From the NCBI RefSeq assembly GCF_029168315.1, contig NZ_JARGYD010000003.1:62001-126000 (forward strand): 64,000 bases of DNA, in the 5' to 3' direction. Of the stretch, positions 1 through 12,975 are shown piece after piece (the first letter of the stretch is position 1; each line of letters starts with the position of its first letter). A model generated the notes under the pieces. The model ran no database searches. It worked only from the letters and a program-made list of their open reading frames with translations, and was not told the origin of the DNA. The position numbers and the translations under genes are program-made. Source of the DNA: Psychromarinibacter halotolerans (GTDB taxonomy: Bacteria; Pseudomonadota; Alphaproteobacteria; Rhodobacterales; Rhodobacteraceae).

Positions 1-1454
<1,454 letters not shown>

Positions 1455-1457
1455 TTC

Positions 1458-2426
1458 ATGGGCGTCCCCATAGAACTGATCATCTACGGCCTGATCTTCG
1501 TGGCCGTGCTGGTTCTTGTCGAAGGCATCTACCTGACCGTCTTCGGCAAATCGATCAGCCTGAACAGCCGGCTGAACCGCCGGATGGAAATGCTGGAAAA
1601 AGGCGTCGGCCGCGAACAGGTGCTGGAACAGCTCCGCAAGGAGATGTCGCAGCACCTGAAGTCTCGGACGATCCCGCTGTACGCGATCCTTGCGGAAAAG
1701 GCGCAGAAGGCGAACATCGCCTTCACCCCGATTCAGCTGGTTCTGGTGATGTTTCTGCTGTCGGCGGTGGCCTTCGTCGGCCTGACCATCGGCACCGGCG
1801 CCTCGATCCAGATCCGCCTTGGCGTGTCGGTGCTGATGGGCATCGGCGCGGTCTATGTCTGGATCAACAACAAGGCCACCAAGCGCATGAAGCTGCTGGA
1901 AGAGCAGCTTCCCGACGCGGTGGAACTGATGGTCCGCAGCCTGCGCGTCGGCCACCCGTTCAGCTCGGCCCTGAACATCGTCGCCAAAGAGGTCCCCGAC
2001 CCGCTTGGCACCGAGATGGGCATGATCGCCGACGAATCCGCCTATGGCCGGGACGTGGGCGAGGCACTGAAGGCGATGGCCGAACGGCTGGACATGCAGG
2101 ACCTTCGCTTCCTCGCGGTCGCCGTGACGATCCAGCAGACCTCGGGTGGTAACCTTGCCGAGATCCTCGAAGGTCTGGCGAAGGTGATCCGCTCGCGGTT
2201 CAAGCTGTTCCGCCGAGTGACCGCCATCACCGCCGAAGCGAAATGGTCGGGCAAGTTCCTGTCGGGCTTCCCGCTGCTGGCGCTGGTCGGCATCAACGTC
2301 GCGCAGCCGAACTACTATGATCAGGTGATGGGCACCCCGGTGTTCATTCCCGCCTGTCTTGTGGTCGCGGGCTTCCTGATCGCCAACGTCTTCGTCATGA
2401 AGATGCTGGTCAACATCAAGGTCTGA
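1458..2426 (+). CDS. tadB: Tad pilus inner-membrane platform protein TadB
   Basis: 322-residue inner-membrane platform protein of the Tad pilus (GspF/T2SSF family), thought to couple the CpaF ATPase to pilin extrusion. It has an N-terminal membrane helix (residues ~5-27), a pair of helices near 95-140, the T2SSF domain with ELMVRSLRVGHPFSSALNIVAKE (~155-178), and a hydrophobic C-terminal pair ending in VFVMKMLVNIKV. This order of helices and the length match TadB rather than TadC, which follows 12 bases downstream. The start ATG lies 3 bases after the cpaF stop, which suggests translational coupling. Confidence 0.95.
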   Translation: MGVPIELIIYGLIFVAVLVLVEGIYLTVFGKSISLNSRLNRRMEMLEKGVGREQVLEQLRKEMSQHLKSRTIPLYAILAEKAQKANIAFTPIQLVLVMFLLSAVAFVGLTIGTGASIQIRLGVSVLMGIGAVYVWINNKATKRMKLLEEQLPDAVELMVRSLRVGHPFSSALNIVAKEVPDPLGTEMGMIADESAYGRDVGEALKAMAERLDMQDLRFLAVAVTIQQTSGGNLAEILEGLAKVIRSRFKLFRRVTAITAEAKWSGKFLSGFPLLALVGINVAQPNYYDQVMGTPVFIPACLVVAGFLIANVFVMKMLVNIKV

Positions 2427-2438
2427 GGAGCAACGGCA

Positions 2439-3401
2439 ATGAGCTTTCTGACCGAAACATTCGGCCCTCTCGGCCCGCTTCTGGCCGCCGGGTTCCTTGG
2501 CATCCTGCTGATCCTGATCGCCCTGCCCGTCTTTCTGCGGAAACAGAAGGACCCGCTGGACCGGCTGAAGGAACAGGCGCAGACACCGAATGCGCGCCCC
2601 GAGGCACAGCTTCGCGCGCAGACCAAGAAGGACAAGCTGGAGAAATACTCCGACTTCCTCGAACCGAAGGACGCCGAGGAATACTCGGCCATCCAGCTGA
2701 AGCTGCTTCGCGCCGGTTACCGGCAAAAGAACGCGGTGCGGATGTACCACTTTGCCCAGTTCGCCCTTGGCGCTGGCGGCCTTGTGCTTGGCACGGCCTA
2801 TGCCCTGCTGCTGCAGATGACGCAGGACCCGACGACGCAGCAGATCATCCTGTCGATCCTAATCCCCGGCGCCGCGGGCTATATGGCCCCGAAGTACTGG
2901 GTCACCCGCCGCGTGGCGGCCCGCGAGGAAGAGATCATCAACGGCTTCCCGGATTCGCTCGACATGATGCTGGTCTGCGTCGAAGCGGGCCAGTCGCTTG
3001 ATCAGGCGATCCTGCGCGTGGCGCGTGAGATCCGTGCAGGCTATCCGGCGCTGGCGGACGAGTTCGACACCGTCAGCCAAGAGATGAAAGCCGGTAAGGA
3101 CCGCATTTCGGTCCTGCGCGATATGTCGGAACGCTGCGGCGTATCGGACGTGGCCAGCTTCGTGACCGTGCTGATCCAATCCGCCAGCTTCGGTACCTCG
3201 ATCGCCGAGGCGCTGCGGGTCTTCTCGGCCGAGATGCGTGACAAACGCGTGATGCGGGCCGAAGAGAAAGCCAACACCTTGCCCACCAAGATGACCCTTG
3301 CCACAATGATGCTTACGGTTCCGCCGCTTCTGGTGATCCTCGTGGGCCCCTCGGTCTACGGCATCTACCTGACGCTGACGGCGACGCAGACAGGTTACTA
3401 G
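2439..3401 (+). CDS. tadC: Tad pilus inner-membrane platform protein TadC
   Basis: 320-residue second platform protein of the Tad system, a paralogue of TadB with the same T2SSF fold. Visible are an N-terminal membrane helix (residues ~10-30), a charged cytoplasmic stretch rich in Lys/Gln (33-75), two helices (~105-150), the T2SSF core with GFPDSLDMMLVCVEAGQSLD (~168-187), and a C-terminal helix pair. TadB and TadC are expected to form a heteromeric platform. The start follows a GAGGAG-type ribosome site 12 bases after tadB. Confidence 0.95.
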   Translation: MSFLTETFGPLGPLLAAGFLGILLILIALPVFLRKQKDPLDRLKEQAQTPNARPEAQLRAQTKKDKLEKYSDFLEPKDAEEYSAIQLKLLRAGYRQKNAVRMYHFAQFALGAGGLVLGTAYALLLQMTQDPTTQQIILSILIPGAAGYMAPKYWVTRRVAAREEEIINGFPDSLDMMLVCVEAGQSLDQAILRVAREIRAGYPALADEFDTVSQEMKAGKDRISVLRDMSERCGVSDVASFVTVLIQSASFGTSIAEALRVFSAEMRDKRVMRAEEKANTLPTKMTLATMMLTVPPLLVILVGPSVYGIYLTLTATQTGY

Positions 3402-3414
3402 GCAGGGCACTGCA

Positions 3415-3999
3415 ATGTCATATCGCTGGCCGGGGATTATCCTGGTCATCTTCGCGCTGACCGCCTGTTCACCGGGCGGTCAGCGCGCACCCGGAGACGG
3501 GGACGGATTGTACGCGCCGTCCGTGGACGGCAGCGGCGAGGATGTCGACGGCTTGCTGGTGGGGCACCGCCTGATGGCGTCGGGCGAATACGAACTGGCC
3601 CTGCGCGCCTATTACCGCGCCGCCGCCGATCAGGGTCTGAACGTCGACGTCCTGTCGGCGATCGGCTCTGCCAACCTGCGGCTGGGGCGCCTGAATCAGG
3701 CCGAGCAGATCCTGCGCCGGGCGGTCGAAGAGGATCAGACCTTCGTCCCAGCATGGAACAACCTTGGCGTCGTGCTGATGGAACTGAACCAGATTCCCGA
3801 GGCCGAGCGTGTCTTTCATACCGCATTCGCGCTGGATAACGGCGAAAGCGCCGCTATTCGGGACAATTTGCGCTTAGCACTCGCAAAAATGGACAATCCG
3901 GACTACGATCAAGAAAACAATACCCAATTCGCCCTGGTCCGGCGGGGAGGCGGTGAATACCTGCTTCTCTCCACTCCAGAGGCGGAAAACGAGCAGTAA
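3415..3999 (+). CDS. tadD: TadD-like TPR lipoprotein
   Basis: 194-residue lipoprotein with a signal peptide and lipobox LTAC (Cys18), so it should be anchored in the outer membrane. Residues ~55-160 form about three tetratricopeptide repeats (for example LRLGRLNQAEQILRRAVEED and AWNNLGVVLMELNQIPEAE). In Tad systems such a protein (TadD) acts as pilotin/assembly factor for the secretin. It lies 13 bases after tadC in the same operon. The C-terminal ~30 residues are polar and look unstructured. Assignment as TadD rests on position and TPR content. Confidence 0.88.
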   Translation: MSYRWPGIILVIFALTACSPGGQRAPGDGDGLYAPSVDGSGEDVDGLLVGHRLMASGEYELALRAYYRAAADQGLNVDVLSAIGSANLRLGRLNQAEQILRRAVEEDQTFVPAWNNLGVVLMELNQIPEAERVFHTAFALDNGESAAIRDNLRLALAKMDNPDYDQENNTQFALVRRGGGEYLLLSTPEAENEQ

Positions 4000-4012
4000 A
4001 AGGACGCCAAAG

Positions 4013-4870
4013 ATGCGCAAGTTGGTTGGGGTGGTCTGCCTCGGCAGCGCCGTGCTGTTGTCGGCCTGTGGCGACAAGGCGGGCGATGCGGATGTCGAAC
4101 GGGCGTTCGACACCGTGAACGTAATCGACGAGAGCAATCTCAACGACATCATGCTGACGGTCGCGGACCCGAACGAGGCGGTGAACTATTTCAGGCGTTC
4201 GCTGGCCGAACATCCGGACCGGATCGACTTGCTGCGCGGACACGCGCTGTCGCTGGTCCGCGCCAAGCGGAACACCGAGGGCGCGGTGGCATGGAAGGCC
4301 GTCGTCGAACATGCCGAGGTCACCAATGCCGACCGCGTCGAATACGCCGACGCCCTGATCCGCACCAGCGAATGGGACACGGCAGAGGCTGAACTGGACA
4401 AGATTCCGCCGACCTACGAGACCTTCAAACGCTACAAGCTTGAGGCGATGATCGCCGACTCCAACCAGCAGTGGCAGGATGCGGACGCATTCTACGAGAT
4501 CGCCGTCGGCCTGACGACCAAGCCCGGCAGCGTGCTGAACAACTGGGGTTATTCCAAGCTGTCGCGCGGCGAATACTCTGAGGCCGAGCGCCTGTTCGGC
4601 GAGGCGATCACCTACGACGACAGCCTGTTCACCGCGAAGAACAACCTCGCACTCGCCCGTGGCGCCCAGCGCGACTACGAACTGCCCGTCGTCCCGATGT
4701 CACAGATCGAGCGCGCGCAGCTTCTGCACACGCTGGCGCTGTCGGCGATCAAGCAGGGCGACATCGAGATCGGCAAAGGTCTGCTGCGCGAGGCGATCGA
4801 CACCCACCCGCAGCATTTCGAGGCCGCCGTGCGCTCGTTGCGCGCGCTGGAAGCGAACGTCACCAACTGA
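4013..4870 (+). CDS. Second TPR lipoprotein of the Tad cluster
   Basis: 285-residue lipoprotein. The ATG at 4013 is preferred because it gives a proper signal peptide (MRKLVGVVCLGSAVLLSAC, lipobox LSAC, Cys19) and is preceded by AAAGGA; the frame is open further upstream to a GTG at 3953, which would bury the signal. TPR-like helices run from ~55 to 280, with NNWGYSKLSRGEYSEAERLF and AKNNLALARGAQRDYE being the clearest repeats. Two consecutive TPR lipoproteins at the end of Tad operons are common in Rhodobacterales; this one is probably a second outer-membrane assembly factor. It sits 13 bases after the first. Confidence 0.85.
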   Translation: MRKLVGVVCLGSAVLLSACGDKAGDADVERAFDTVNVIDESNLNDIMLTVADPNEAVNYFRRSLAEHPDRIDLLRGHALSLVRAKRNTEGAVAWKAVVEHAEVTNADRVEYADALIRTSEWDTAEAELDKIPPTYETFKRYKLEAMIADSNQQWQDADAFYEIAVGLTTKPGSVLNNWGYSKLSRGEYSEAERLFGEAITYDDSLFTAKNNLALARGAQRDYELPVVPMSQIERAQLLHTLALSAIKQGDIEIGKGLLREAIDTHPQHFEAAVRSLRALEANVTN

Positions 4871-4913
4871 TCCGGCGGGGCCTGCGGGCCCCGTCAGCCG
4901 CACGGACCTCGCG

Positions 4914-5402
4914 ATGCTGACCCTGCCCGCAAGCCAAGCTCTCTGGTTCCTGCCCTTCGCGGTGCCGATCGGCATCTGGGTGGCGTGGAACGACGTGAAG
5001 TTCATGAAGATCCCGAACAAAGCGGTCTATGCGTTGACGCTTGTGTTCCTTGTCGTCGGGCTGTTGGCGGTTCCGCTGGCCGAATACCCGTGGCGCCTGC
5101 TGCAACTGGTCGTCGTGCTGGTGGTGGGCTTCCTGATGAACATGATCCGCATGATCGGCGCGGGCGACGCCAAGTTCGCCGCCGCGATGGCCCCGTTCAT
5201 TCCACTGGCGGATGCCCGCACCTTCGCCTTTCTGTTCGGCGCGGTCCTGCTGGCGGCCTATGTCACGCACCGGGGCGCCCGGAAGATCCCGGCGTTACAG
5301 CGGGCAACCGATTGGAAGTCTTTCGAAATTCAGGATTTCCCGATGGGCCTCGCGCTGGGTCCGGCGCTGATCTTCTATCTCGTCCTCGGGCTGATCTCCT
5401 GA
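4914..5402 (+). CDS. cpaA: Prepilin peptidase (CpaA/TadV, A24 aspartic protease)
   Basis: 162-residue polytopic membrane protease that processes Flp prepilins. The first catalytic Asp is in WNDVKFMKIPNK (residues ~22-33) and the second in the hallmark GAGDAKFAAAMAPF (~79-92). About five membrane helices are predicted by eye. It is short, as expected for TadV/CpaA, which lack the methyltransferase domain of PilD. It begins 43 bases after the second TPR gene and is the last gene of the pilus cluster; a bidirectional terminator follows. Confidence 0.93.
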   Translation: MLTLPASQALWFLPFAVPIGIWVAWNDVKFMKIPNKAVYALTLVFLVVGLLAVPLAEYPWRLLQLVVVLVVGFLMNMIRMIGAGDAKFAAAMAPFIPLADARTFAFLFGAVLLAAYVTHRGARKIPALQRATDWKSFEIQDFPMGLALGPALIFYLVLGLIS

Positions 5403-5407
5403 ACAGA

Positions 5408-5435
5408 AAAAGCGCGCCGGGAGGGGCGCGCTTTT
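5408..5435. terminator. Bidirectional rho-independent terminator between cpaA and acs
   Basis: Perfect 11-bp stem (5408-5418 with 5425-5435) of AAAAGCGCGCC/GGCGCGCTTTT around a 6-base loop. The A-run on one side and T-run on the other allow it to stop transcription from both converging genes (cpaA on plus, acs on minus). Confidence 0.9.
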
Positions 5436-5457
5436 CCGGTCATGACCGTGACTGCCG

Positions 5458-7413
<1,956 letters not shown>

Positions 7414-7499
7414 CGCTATTCCTCCATCCCGTAAGGCGCCGCCCGCGTCGGCGGGCAAGGCGCTGTGCTGTGCAGGGCAGCCCCGTCGGGGCACCGGCG

Positions 7500-8281
<782 letters not shown>

Positions 8282-8282
<1 letters not shown>

Positions 8283-9037
8283 CAGTGGCTCTCCCCGAGG
8301 TAGGCTTCGCGGACCTTCGGATGGCCCTTGATGTTTTCCGGCGTGTCCTCGACCAGCGGCGTGCCCTGGGCCAGAACGGTGATCCGGTCTGCAAGCGAGA
8401 AGACCACGTGCATGTCGTGCTCGATGATCGCCATCGTGATGTCGCGCTTCTCGTGGATCTCTTTCAGCAGGTCGATCGTGTTGTTGGTGTCGGCCCGCGC
8501 CATGCCGGCGGTGGGTTCGTCCAACAGCAGAAGCCTAGGACGCTGGACAAGGCACATCGCCATTTCCAGCCGCCGCTTGTCGCCGCGCGACAGGGACGAG
8601 GCCAGCATGTGCCGTTTTTCCAGCATGTTGACGTCCGCAAGGATCGTTTCCGCCGTGTCGTTCAGCTCTGACTCGTTGGCCACCGTTTCGAAGGCGTGCA
8701 TCCGGAATGCCCCGTCGCGCTTGGCGAAGCAGGGGATCAGGACGTTCTCCATCACCGTGAGATCGGCGAAGATCTCGGGGGTCTGGAACACCCGGCTGAT
8801 GCCCATCTGGTTGATCTCGTGCGGCTTGCGGCCCAGCACCGACTGACCGTCGAACATGACCGATCCGGTATCGGGGATCAGGCGTCCGACAAGGCAGTTC
8901 AGCAGTGTCGACTTGCCGGCCCCGTTTGGCCCGATGATCGCGTGGACGCTCTGGTCCTTGACCGAGAGGTTCACGTCACCCAGTGCCTGCAGGCCGCCGA
9001 AGCGTTTGCCGACACCTTTGACTTCGAGGATTCCCAT
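8282..9037 (-). CDS. livG: ABC transporter ATP-binding protein, LivG type
   Basis: 251-residue ATPase, partner of the LivF-type subunit. Walker A GPNGAGKSTLLN (~37-48), the LivG-typical RVFQTPEIFADLTVMENVLIP segment (~78-98), signature SRGDKRRLEMAMCL in which the usual LSGG is replaced by LSRG, and Walker B LLLLDEPTAGMA. The LSRGDKR variant is also seen in UrtD/LivG homologues. It lies 15 bases after the LivM-type permease gene. Confidence 0.93.
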
Positions 9038-9052
9038 TGCTCCGTTCTCCTC

Positions 9053-10258
9053 TTACTCGGCCACGTGCGGGGCGGGTTTCGGGTGATGCTCGGGGTCGTT
9101 CCCCGAGCCTTTCTTACGGCTGCGCATCCACCGTGCGATCCGCTGGCCACCCTCGACAAGACCGCCGGGCAGGAAGATCACGACCAGCATGAACAGCAGG
9201 CCAAGGGTCAGGTGCCAGGACTTGCCGACGAAGAAGTGCGACACCCAGATCAGCGCGTCTTCCATGCCATCGGGCATCCAGCCGAACCACTGGTGCAGCA
9301 TGTTGTCGTTGATCTTCGAGAAGATGTTCTCGAAGTACTTGATGAAGCCCGCGCCCAGCACCGGACCCAGAAGGGTGCCCGCGCCGCCGAGGATCGTCAT
9401 CAGCACCACCTCGCCCGAGGCGGTCCACTGCATCCGCTCGGCACCGGCCAGCGGGTCCATCGAGGCCATCAGGCCACCGGCCAGACCGGCGTACATCCCC
9501 GAGATCACGAAGGCCGCCAGCGTGTAGGGCCGGGTGTTCAGGCCGGTATAGTTCATCCGGGTCTGGTTCGACTTGATCGCGCGCAGCATCAGGCCAAAGG
9601 GCGACCGGAAGATCCGCAGCGACAGGTAGAAGGCAAGGATCGCGACGACGGCGCAGAAGTAGTAGCCGATGTTGAAGGTGAACAGCCATCCGCCCACGTC
9701 GACCTGCACGCTGTCGCGCATCACCAGCCCGAACAGGTGCGGCGAGTTCGGCGCGCCCTCGCCCATCAGGATCTGCGGGTCGTTGCTATAGACCTGCAGG
9801 CCGGTCTCGCCGTTGGTCAGCGGGGTCAGCACCGAGTAGGCAAGGTTGAACGACATCTGCGCGAAGGCCAGCGTCAGGATCGAGAAGTAGATGCCCGTGC
9901 GCCGCAGCGAGACGTAGCCGATCGCCAGTGCGAAGATCCCCGAGGTGATCACGGCAAGCGCCAGTCCCGGCAGGATGTTGTAGCCCAGCAGCTTGTACAT
10001 CCAGACCACCGAGTACGATCCGACACCAAGGAAGGCGGCGTGGCCGAAGGACAGGTAGCCGGTCAGACCGAACAGGATGTTGAAGCCGATGGCGAAGATG
10101 CCGAAGATCGCGAACCGCTGCATCAGGTCCGGGTATCCCGCGTTGAAGGTGGCCAGCGCCGAGCCTTCCGGGAAGGGTTGCAGGAAGATCGGGGTCAGCA
10201 GCGTCAGCGCGACGACGATCAGCAGGAACGAAGTGTCTTTTTTGGAAAGGCCGAACAT
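9053..10258 (-). CDS. livM: ABC transporter permease, LivM type
   Basis: 401-residue inner-membrane permease with roughly ten hydrophobic segments and the LivM signature GLTGYLSFGHAAFLGVGSY (residues ~64-82), plus the conserved GGAGTLLGPVLGAGF loop near 295-309. It is longer than Escherichia coli LivM-type cores because of a periplasmic insertion around residues 145-190 and a basic C-terminal tail. It follows the LivH-type gene by 6 bases. Confidence 0.93.
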   Translation of the reverse strand: MFGLSKKDTSFLLIVVALTLLTPIFLQPFPEGSALATFNAGYPDLMQRFAIFGIFAIGFNILFGLTGYLSFGHAAFLGVGSYSVVWMYKLLGYNILPGLALAVITSGIFALAIGYVSLRRTGIYFSILTLAFAQMSFNLAYSVLTPLTNGETGLQVYSNDPQILMGEGAPNSPHLFGLVMRDSVQVDVGGWLFTFNIGYYFCAVVAILAFYLSLRIFRSPFGLMLRAIKSNQTRMNYTGLNTRPYTLAAFVISGMYAGLAGGLMASMDPLAGAERMQWTASGEVVLMTILGGAGTLLGPVLGAGFIKYFENIFSKINDNMLHQWFGWMPDGMEDALIWVSHFFVGKSWHLTLGLLFMLVVIFLPGGLVEGGQRIARWMRSRKKGSGNDPEHHPKPAPHVAE

Positions 10259-10264
10259 TGGTCT

Positions 10265-11296
10265 TTACTCCTCCATCACGCCGCGCCGACCCATCAGGCC
10301 ACGCGGCCGGGTCAGCAGGATGACGATGGCAATCAGGTAGATGATGATCTGGTCGATGCCGGGGATGATGTCCTTGATCCAGTTCATCGAAGCGAAGGCC
10401 TCGAGAATGCCCAGCATGAAGCCCGCCAGCACGGCGCCCGGAAGGCTGCCCATGCCGCCGACGACCACCACGACGAAGCTGAGGACAAGAAAGTCCATCC
10501 CCATGTGGTAGTTCGGAGAGTTGATCGGCGTGTACATCACGCCCGCCAGACCGGCGACGGCGGCTGCGATGCCGAACATGATGGTGAACTTGCGGTCGAT
10601 GTTGATGCCCAGCAGGCCCACCGTCTCGCGGTCCGCCATGCCGGCGCGAACGACCATGCCGAAGGTGGTGAACTGCAGGAACCCGAAGACACCGGCGATC
10701 AGGATCAGCGCGAAGACAAAGTAGATCATCCGCCAGTAGGGATAGATGATCGCATTGGCCTGGAAGCCGATCAGCTGGCCGAAATCGAACGACCCGCGGA
10801 ACACGTCGGGCGCGGGGGTCGGGATCGGGTTGGCGCCGAAGAAATACTTGATCAGTTCCTGCAACACGATGGCAAGGCCGAAGGTCACAAGGATCTGGTC
10901 CGCGTGCGGGCGCTTGTAGAAGTGCTTGATCAGCCCGCGCTCCAGCGCGTAGCCGATCATCAGCATAACCGGGATCGCGAACAGGATCGACAGCGGCACC
11001 GACCAGTCAATGATCGACTGCCCCATCTCGGGCCCGAACCACGATTCGACATACGGCACGTCGACCTTCAGCGGGTTGCCGAGAAAGTCGGTCTGGGTTT
11101 CGTCGATCACGGTATAGCTCAGCGACAGGATACGCTGCAGCGTGACGGCGCAGAACGCGCCAAGCATGAAGATTGCCCCGTGGGCGAAGTTGACGACACC
11201 GAGCGTGCCGAAGATCAGCGTGAGCCCGAGCGCGATCAGCGCGTAGGCCGAGCCCTTGTCGAGCCCGTTCAGCACCTGAAGAATGACTGCGTCCAT
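10265..11296 (-). CDS. livH: ABC transporter permease, LivH type
   Basis: 343-residue inner-membrane permease of the HAAT family. The start MDAVILQVLNGLDKGSAYAL is typical for LivH; the frame is open upstream but lacks a sensible start. Motifs: GLTLIFGTLGVVNFAHGAIFMLGAF (residues ~23-47, including NFAHG) and the C-terminal GGMGSLPGAVLAGFMLGILE loop. A periplasmic insertion (~55-90, with ETQTDFLGNP) is larger than in leucine transporters. A strong hairpin separates it from the binding-protein gene. Confidence 0.93.
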   Translation of the reverse strand: MDAVILQVLNGLDKGSAYALIALGLTLIFGTLGVVNFAHGAIFMLGAFCAVTLQRILSLSYTVIDETQTDFLGNPLKVDVPYVESWFGPEMGQSIIDWSVPLSILFAIPVMLMIGYALERGLIKHFYKRPHADQILVTFGLAIVLQELIKYFFGANPIPTPAPDVFRGSFDFGQLIGFQANAIIYPYWRMIYFVFALILIAGVFGFLQFTTFGMVVRAGMADRETVGLLGINIDRKFTIMFGIAAAVAGLAGVMYTPINSPNYHMGMDFLVLSFVVVVVGGMGSLPGAVLAGFMLGILEAFASMNWIKDIIPGIDQIIIYLIAIVILLTRPRGLMGRRGVMEE

Positions 11297-11360
11297 TGTC
11301 CCGACCCATTTTCTGGAAAGGATGCGCACGCCGACAGAAGCCGCGGCGGCGACTTGCATG

Positions 11361-11386
11361 GCAGGGCGGGGGTTTCCCCGCCCTGC
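11361..11386. terminator. Intercistronic hairpin between binding-protein and permease genes
   Basis: Perfect 11-bp inverted repeat GCAGGGCGGGG/CCCCGCCCTGC (11361-11371 with 11376-11386) around GTTT. It is not followed by a T-run on the minus strand. It is best read as a partial terminator or 3'-end stabiliser that keeps the binding protein more abundant than the membrane parts. Confidence 0.75.
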
Positions 11387-11409
11387 GGCACTGTTGAGGT
11401 TTCAGGCGG

Positions 11410-12753
11410 TTACGCGCCCGGGTTGCACGACCCGAGGCTGCCACCCGAGAACATCGGGTGATCCGGCGCGTAGGTGACCTGATCGACCGGCGTGACCTCG
11501 ACGACCTCGAGAAGGTCGAATTCCGAGGTGGGGTTCTCTTTCCCCTGCACGACCAGAACGTCTTTGAAGCACTGGTGGTCTTCGGCGCGATACAGCGTCG
11601 GGCCGTTGCCCATGCCGTCGAATTCGAACCCTTCCAGCGCCGCGGCGACGTCGCAGGGGTTGAACGACCCGGCACGGGTCACGGCGTCGGCGTACAGCAG
11701 CGTCTGCACATAGCAGGTGTGCGCCGCCTGAGACGGCGGGAAGCCGTACTTGGTGCCGAAGGACTGTACGAAAGCCTTCGAACCCTCGTCCTGCAGCGAC
11801 CAGTGCCAGTTGGTCGAGCCAAGGATGCCCTTGACGTTCTCGCCGGCGCCACGGGCCATCAGGCGCGAGTACAGCGGCACGACGATCTCGAAGTTCTTGC
11901 CGTTCACCTGCTTTTCACGCAGGCCGAACTGCACGGCGTTGGTCAGCGAGTTGACCATGTTGCCGCCGTAGTGGTTCAGAACCAGCACGTCGGCGCCCGA
12001 GTTCAGGACCGGCGCGATATAGGACGAGAAGTCGGTCGCGGCGAGCGGGGTCTTCACGGCGTTGACCGTTTCCCAGCCCAGCGCCTCGGTCGAGGCTTTG
12101 ATCGACTCTTCCTGGGTCCAGCCCCAGGTGTAGTCGGCGGTCAAGTGATAGGCCTTCCGGTCGGCGCCATAGCGCGCGGCCAGCACCGGCGCCAGAGCGG
12201 CACCCGACATGTAGGCGTTGAAGAAGTGGCGGAAGCCGTTGGCCTTCTTGTCCTTGCCGGTGGTGTCGTTCGAGTGGGTCAGACCCGCCATGAAGATCAC
12301 GCCGGCTTCTTGGCACAGGCCCTGCACGGCAACGGCAACGCCCGAGGACGAGCCGCCGGTGATCATGATGGCACCGTCTTTTTCGATCATCGACTTCGCC
12401 GAGGCGCGCGCGGCGTCCGACTTGGTCTGCGTGTCGCCGGTGACATAGGCGACCTTGCGGCCCAGGATGCCGGTGCCGTCCAGTGCCTTCGACGAGAAAG
12501 TGTTCAGCAGTCCGCCGTCGCCGCCACCGTTCAGGTGCTCGACAGCAAGTTCGTAGGCGCGCAGTTCGTCGGCACCCTCGTCAGCGTAGGGCCCGGTCTG
12601 CGGCACGTTGAAGCCGAGCACGACCTCGCTGGAGCCGGGCTCGTTCGTGAACGCGCCTGCGCCGGAGGTAAAGATCGTCGGGACCGCAAGGCCCGCGCCG
12701 GTTACGGCGCCGGTCTTGAGCAGCCCGCGGCGAGTCAGAGTCGTTCTGGTCAT
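11410..12753 (-). CDS. Periplasmic amide/branched-chain-type substrate-binding protein (Tat signal)
   Basis: 447-residue periplasmic binding protein (Peripla_BP_6 family, as in LivK/AmiC/UrtA). The N-terminus has a twin-arginine motif LTRRGLLKTG followed by a hydrophobic stretch and a likely cleavage near GAGAF (~35), so it is exported folded through Tat. Conserved features include NVPQTGPYADEG (~48-59) and the GGSSSGVAVAVQGLCQEAGV ligand-cleft segment. It is first in the operon and divergent from the short-chain-acid regulator. The true ligand is not readable from sequence; coupling to acs hints at a compound that yields acetate, such as an amide, but that is inference. Confidence 0.9.
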   Translation of the reverse strand: MTRTTLTRRGLLKTGAVTGAGLAVPTIFTSGAGAFTNEPGSSEVVLGFNVPQTGPYADEGADELRAYELAVEHLNGGGDGGLLNTFSSKALDGTGILGRKVAYVTGDTQTKSDAARASAKSMIEKDGAIMITGGSSSGVAVAVQGLCQEAGVIFMAGLTHSNDTTGKDKKANGFRHFFNAYMSGAALAPVLAARYGADRKAYHLTADYTWGWTQEESIKASTEALGWETVNAVKTPLAATDFSSYIAPVLNSGADVLVLNHYGGNMVNSLTNAVQFGLREKQVNGKNFEIVVPLYSRLMARGAGENVKGILGSTNWHWSLQDEGSKAFVQSFGTKYGFPPSQAAHTCYVQTLLYADAVTRAGSFNPCDVAAALEGFEFDGMGNGPTLYRAEDHQCFKDVLVVQGKENPTSEFDLLEVVEVTPVDQVTYAPDHPMFSGGSLGSCNPGA

Positions 12754-12975
12754 GAAGTTCCTCCCGTTACGTCATTTGGCGCCGGACCGTTTCCTCCCTG
12801 ATCCGGCAAGTCCCTTTTACAGGATGCTCAAATTTATGAGCGGATGCCGAAAACTTCGCAACAAGCACCTTTACTTAAAGGAAAAAGCTGTAAAGAATTA
12901 CACAATGCGAACGCGGCATTTGTAAATTTTTTATCTGCGCGCCGCGGAAAGCCTGCAAGATCAGGGGGATGCGGG
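12754..12975. promoter_or_regulatory. Divergent promoter region with three inverted repeats
   Basis: AT-rich 222-bp region between the binding-protein gene and the divergent XRE regulator. It holds three perfect inverted repeats: CCTTTA-CT-TAAAGG (12868-12881), TGTAA-AGAA-TTACA (12889-12902) and ATTT-GT-AAAT (12918-12927). They are clustered within 60 bp and are plausible operators for the divergent regulator. No single promoter could be fixed with confidence. Confidence 0.6.

Noticed and set aside
8696..11461. A 921-codon open frame on the plus strand opposite the Liv-type genes.
   Set aside because: Antisense to four conserved transporter genes and with biased composition typical of a shadow frame.
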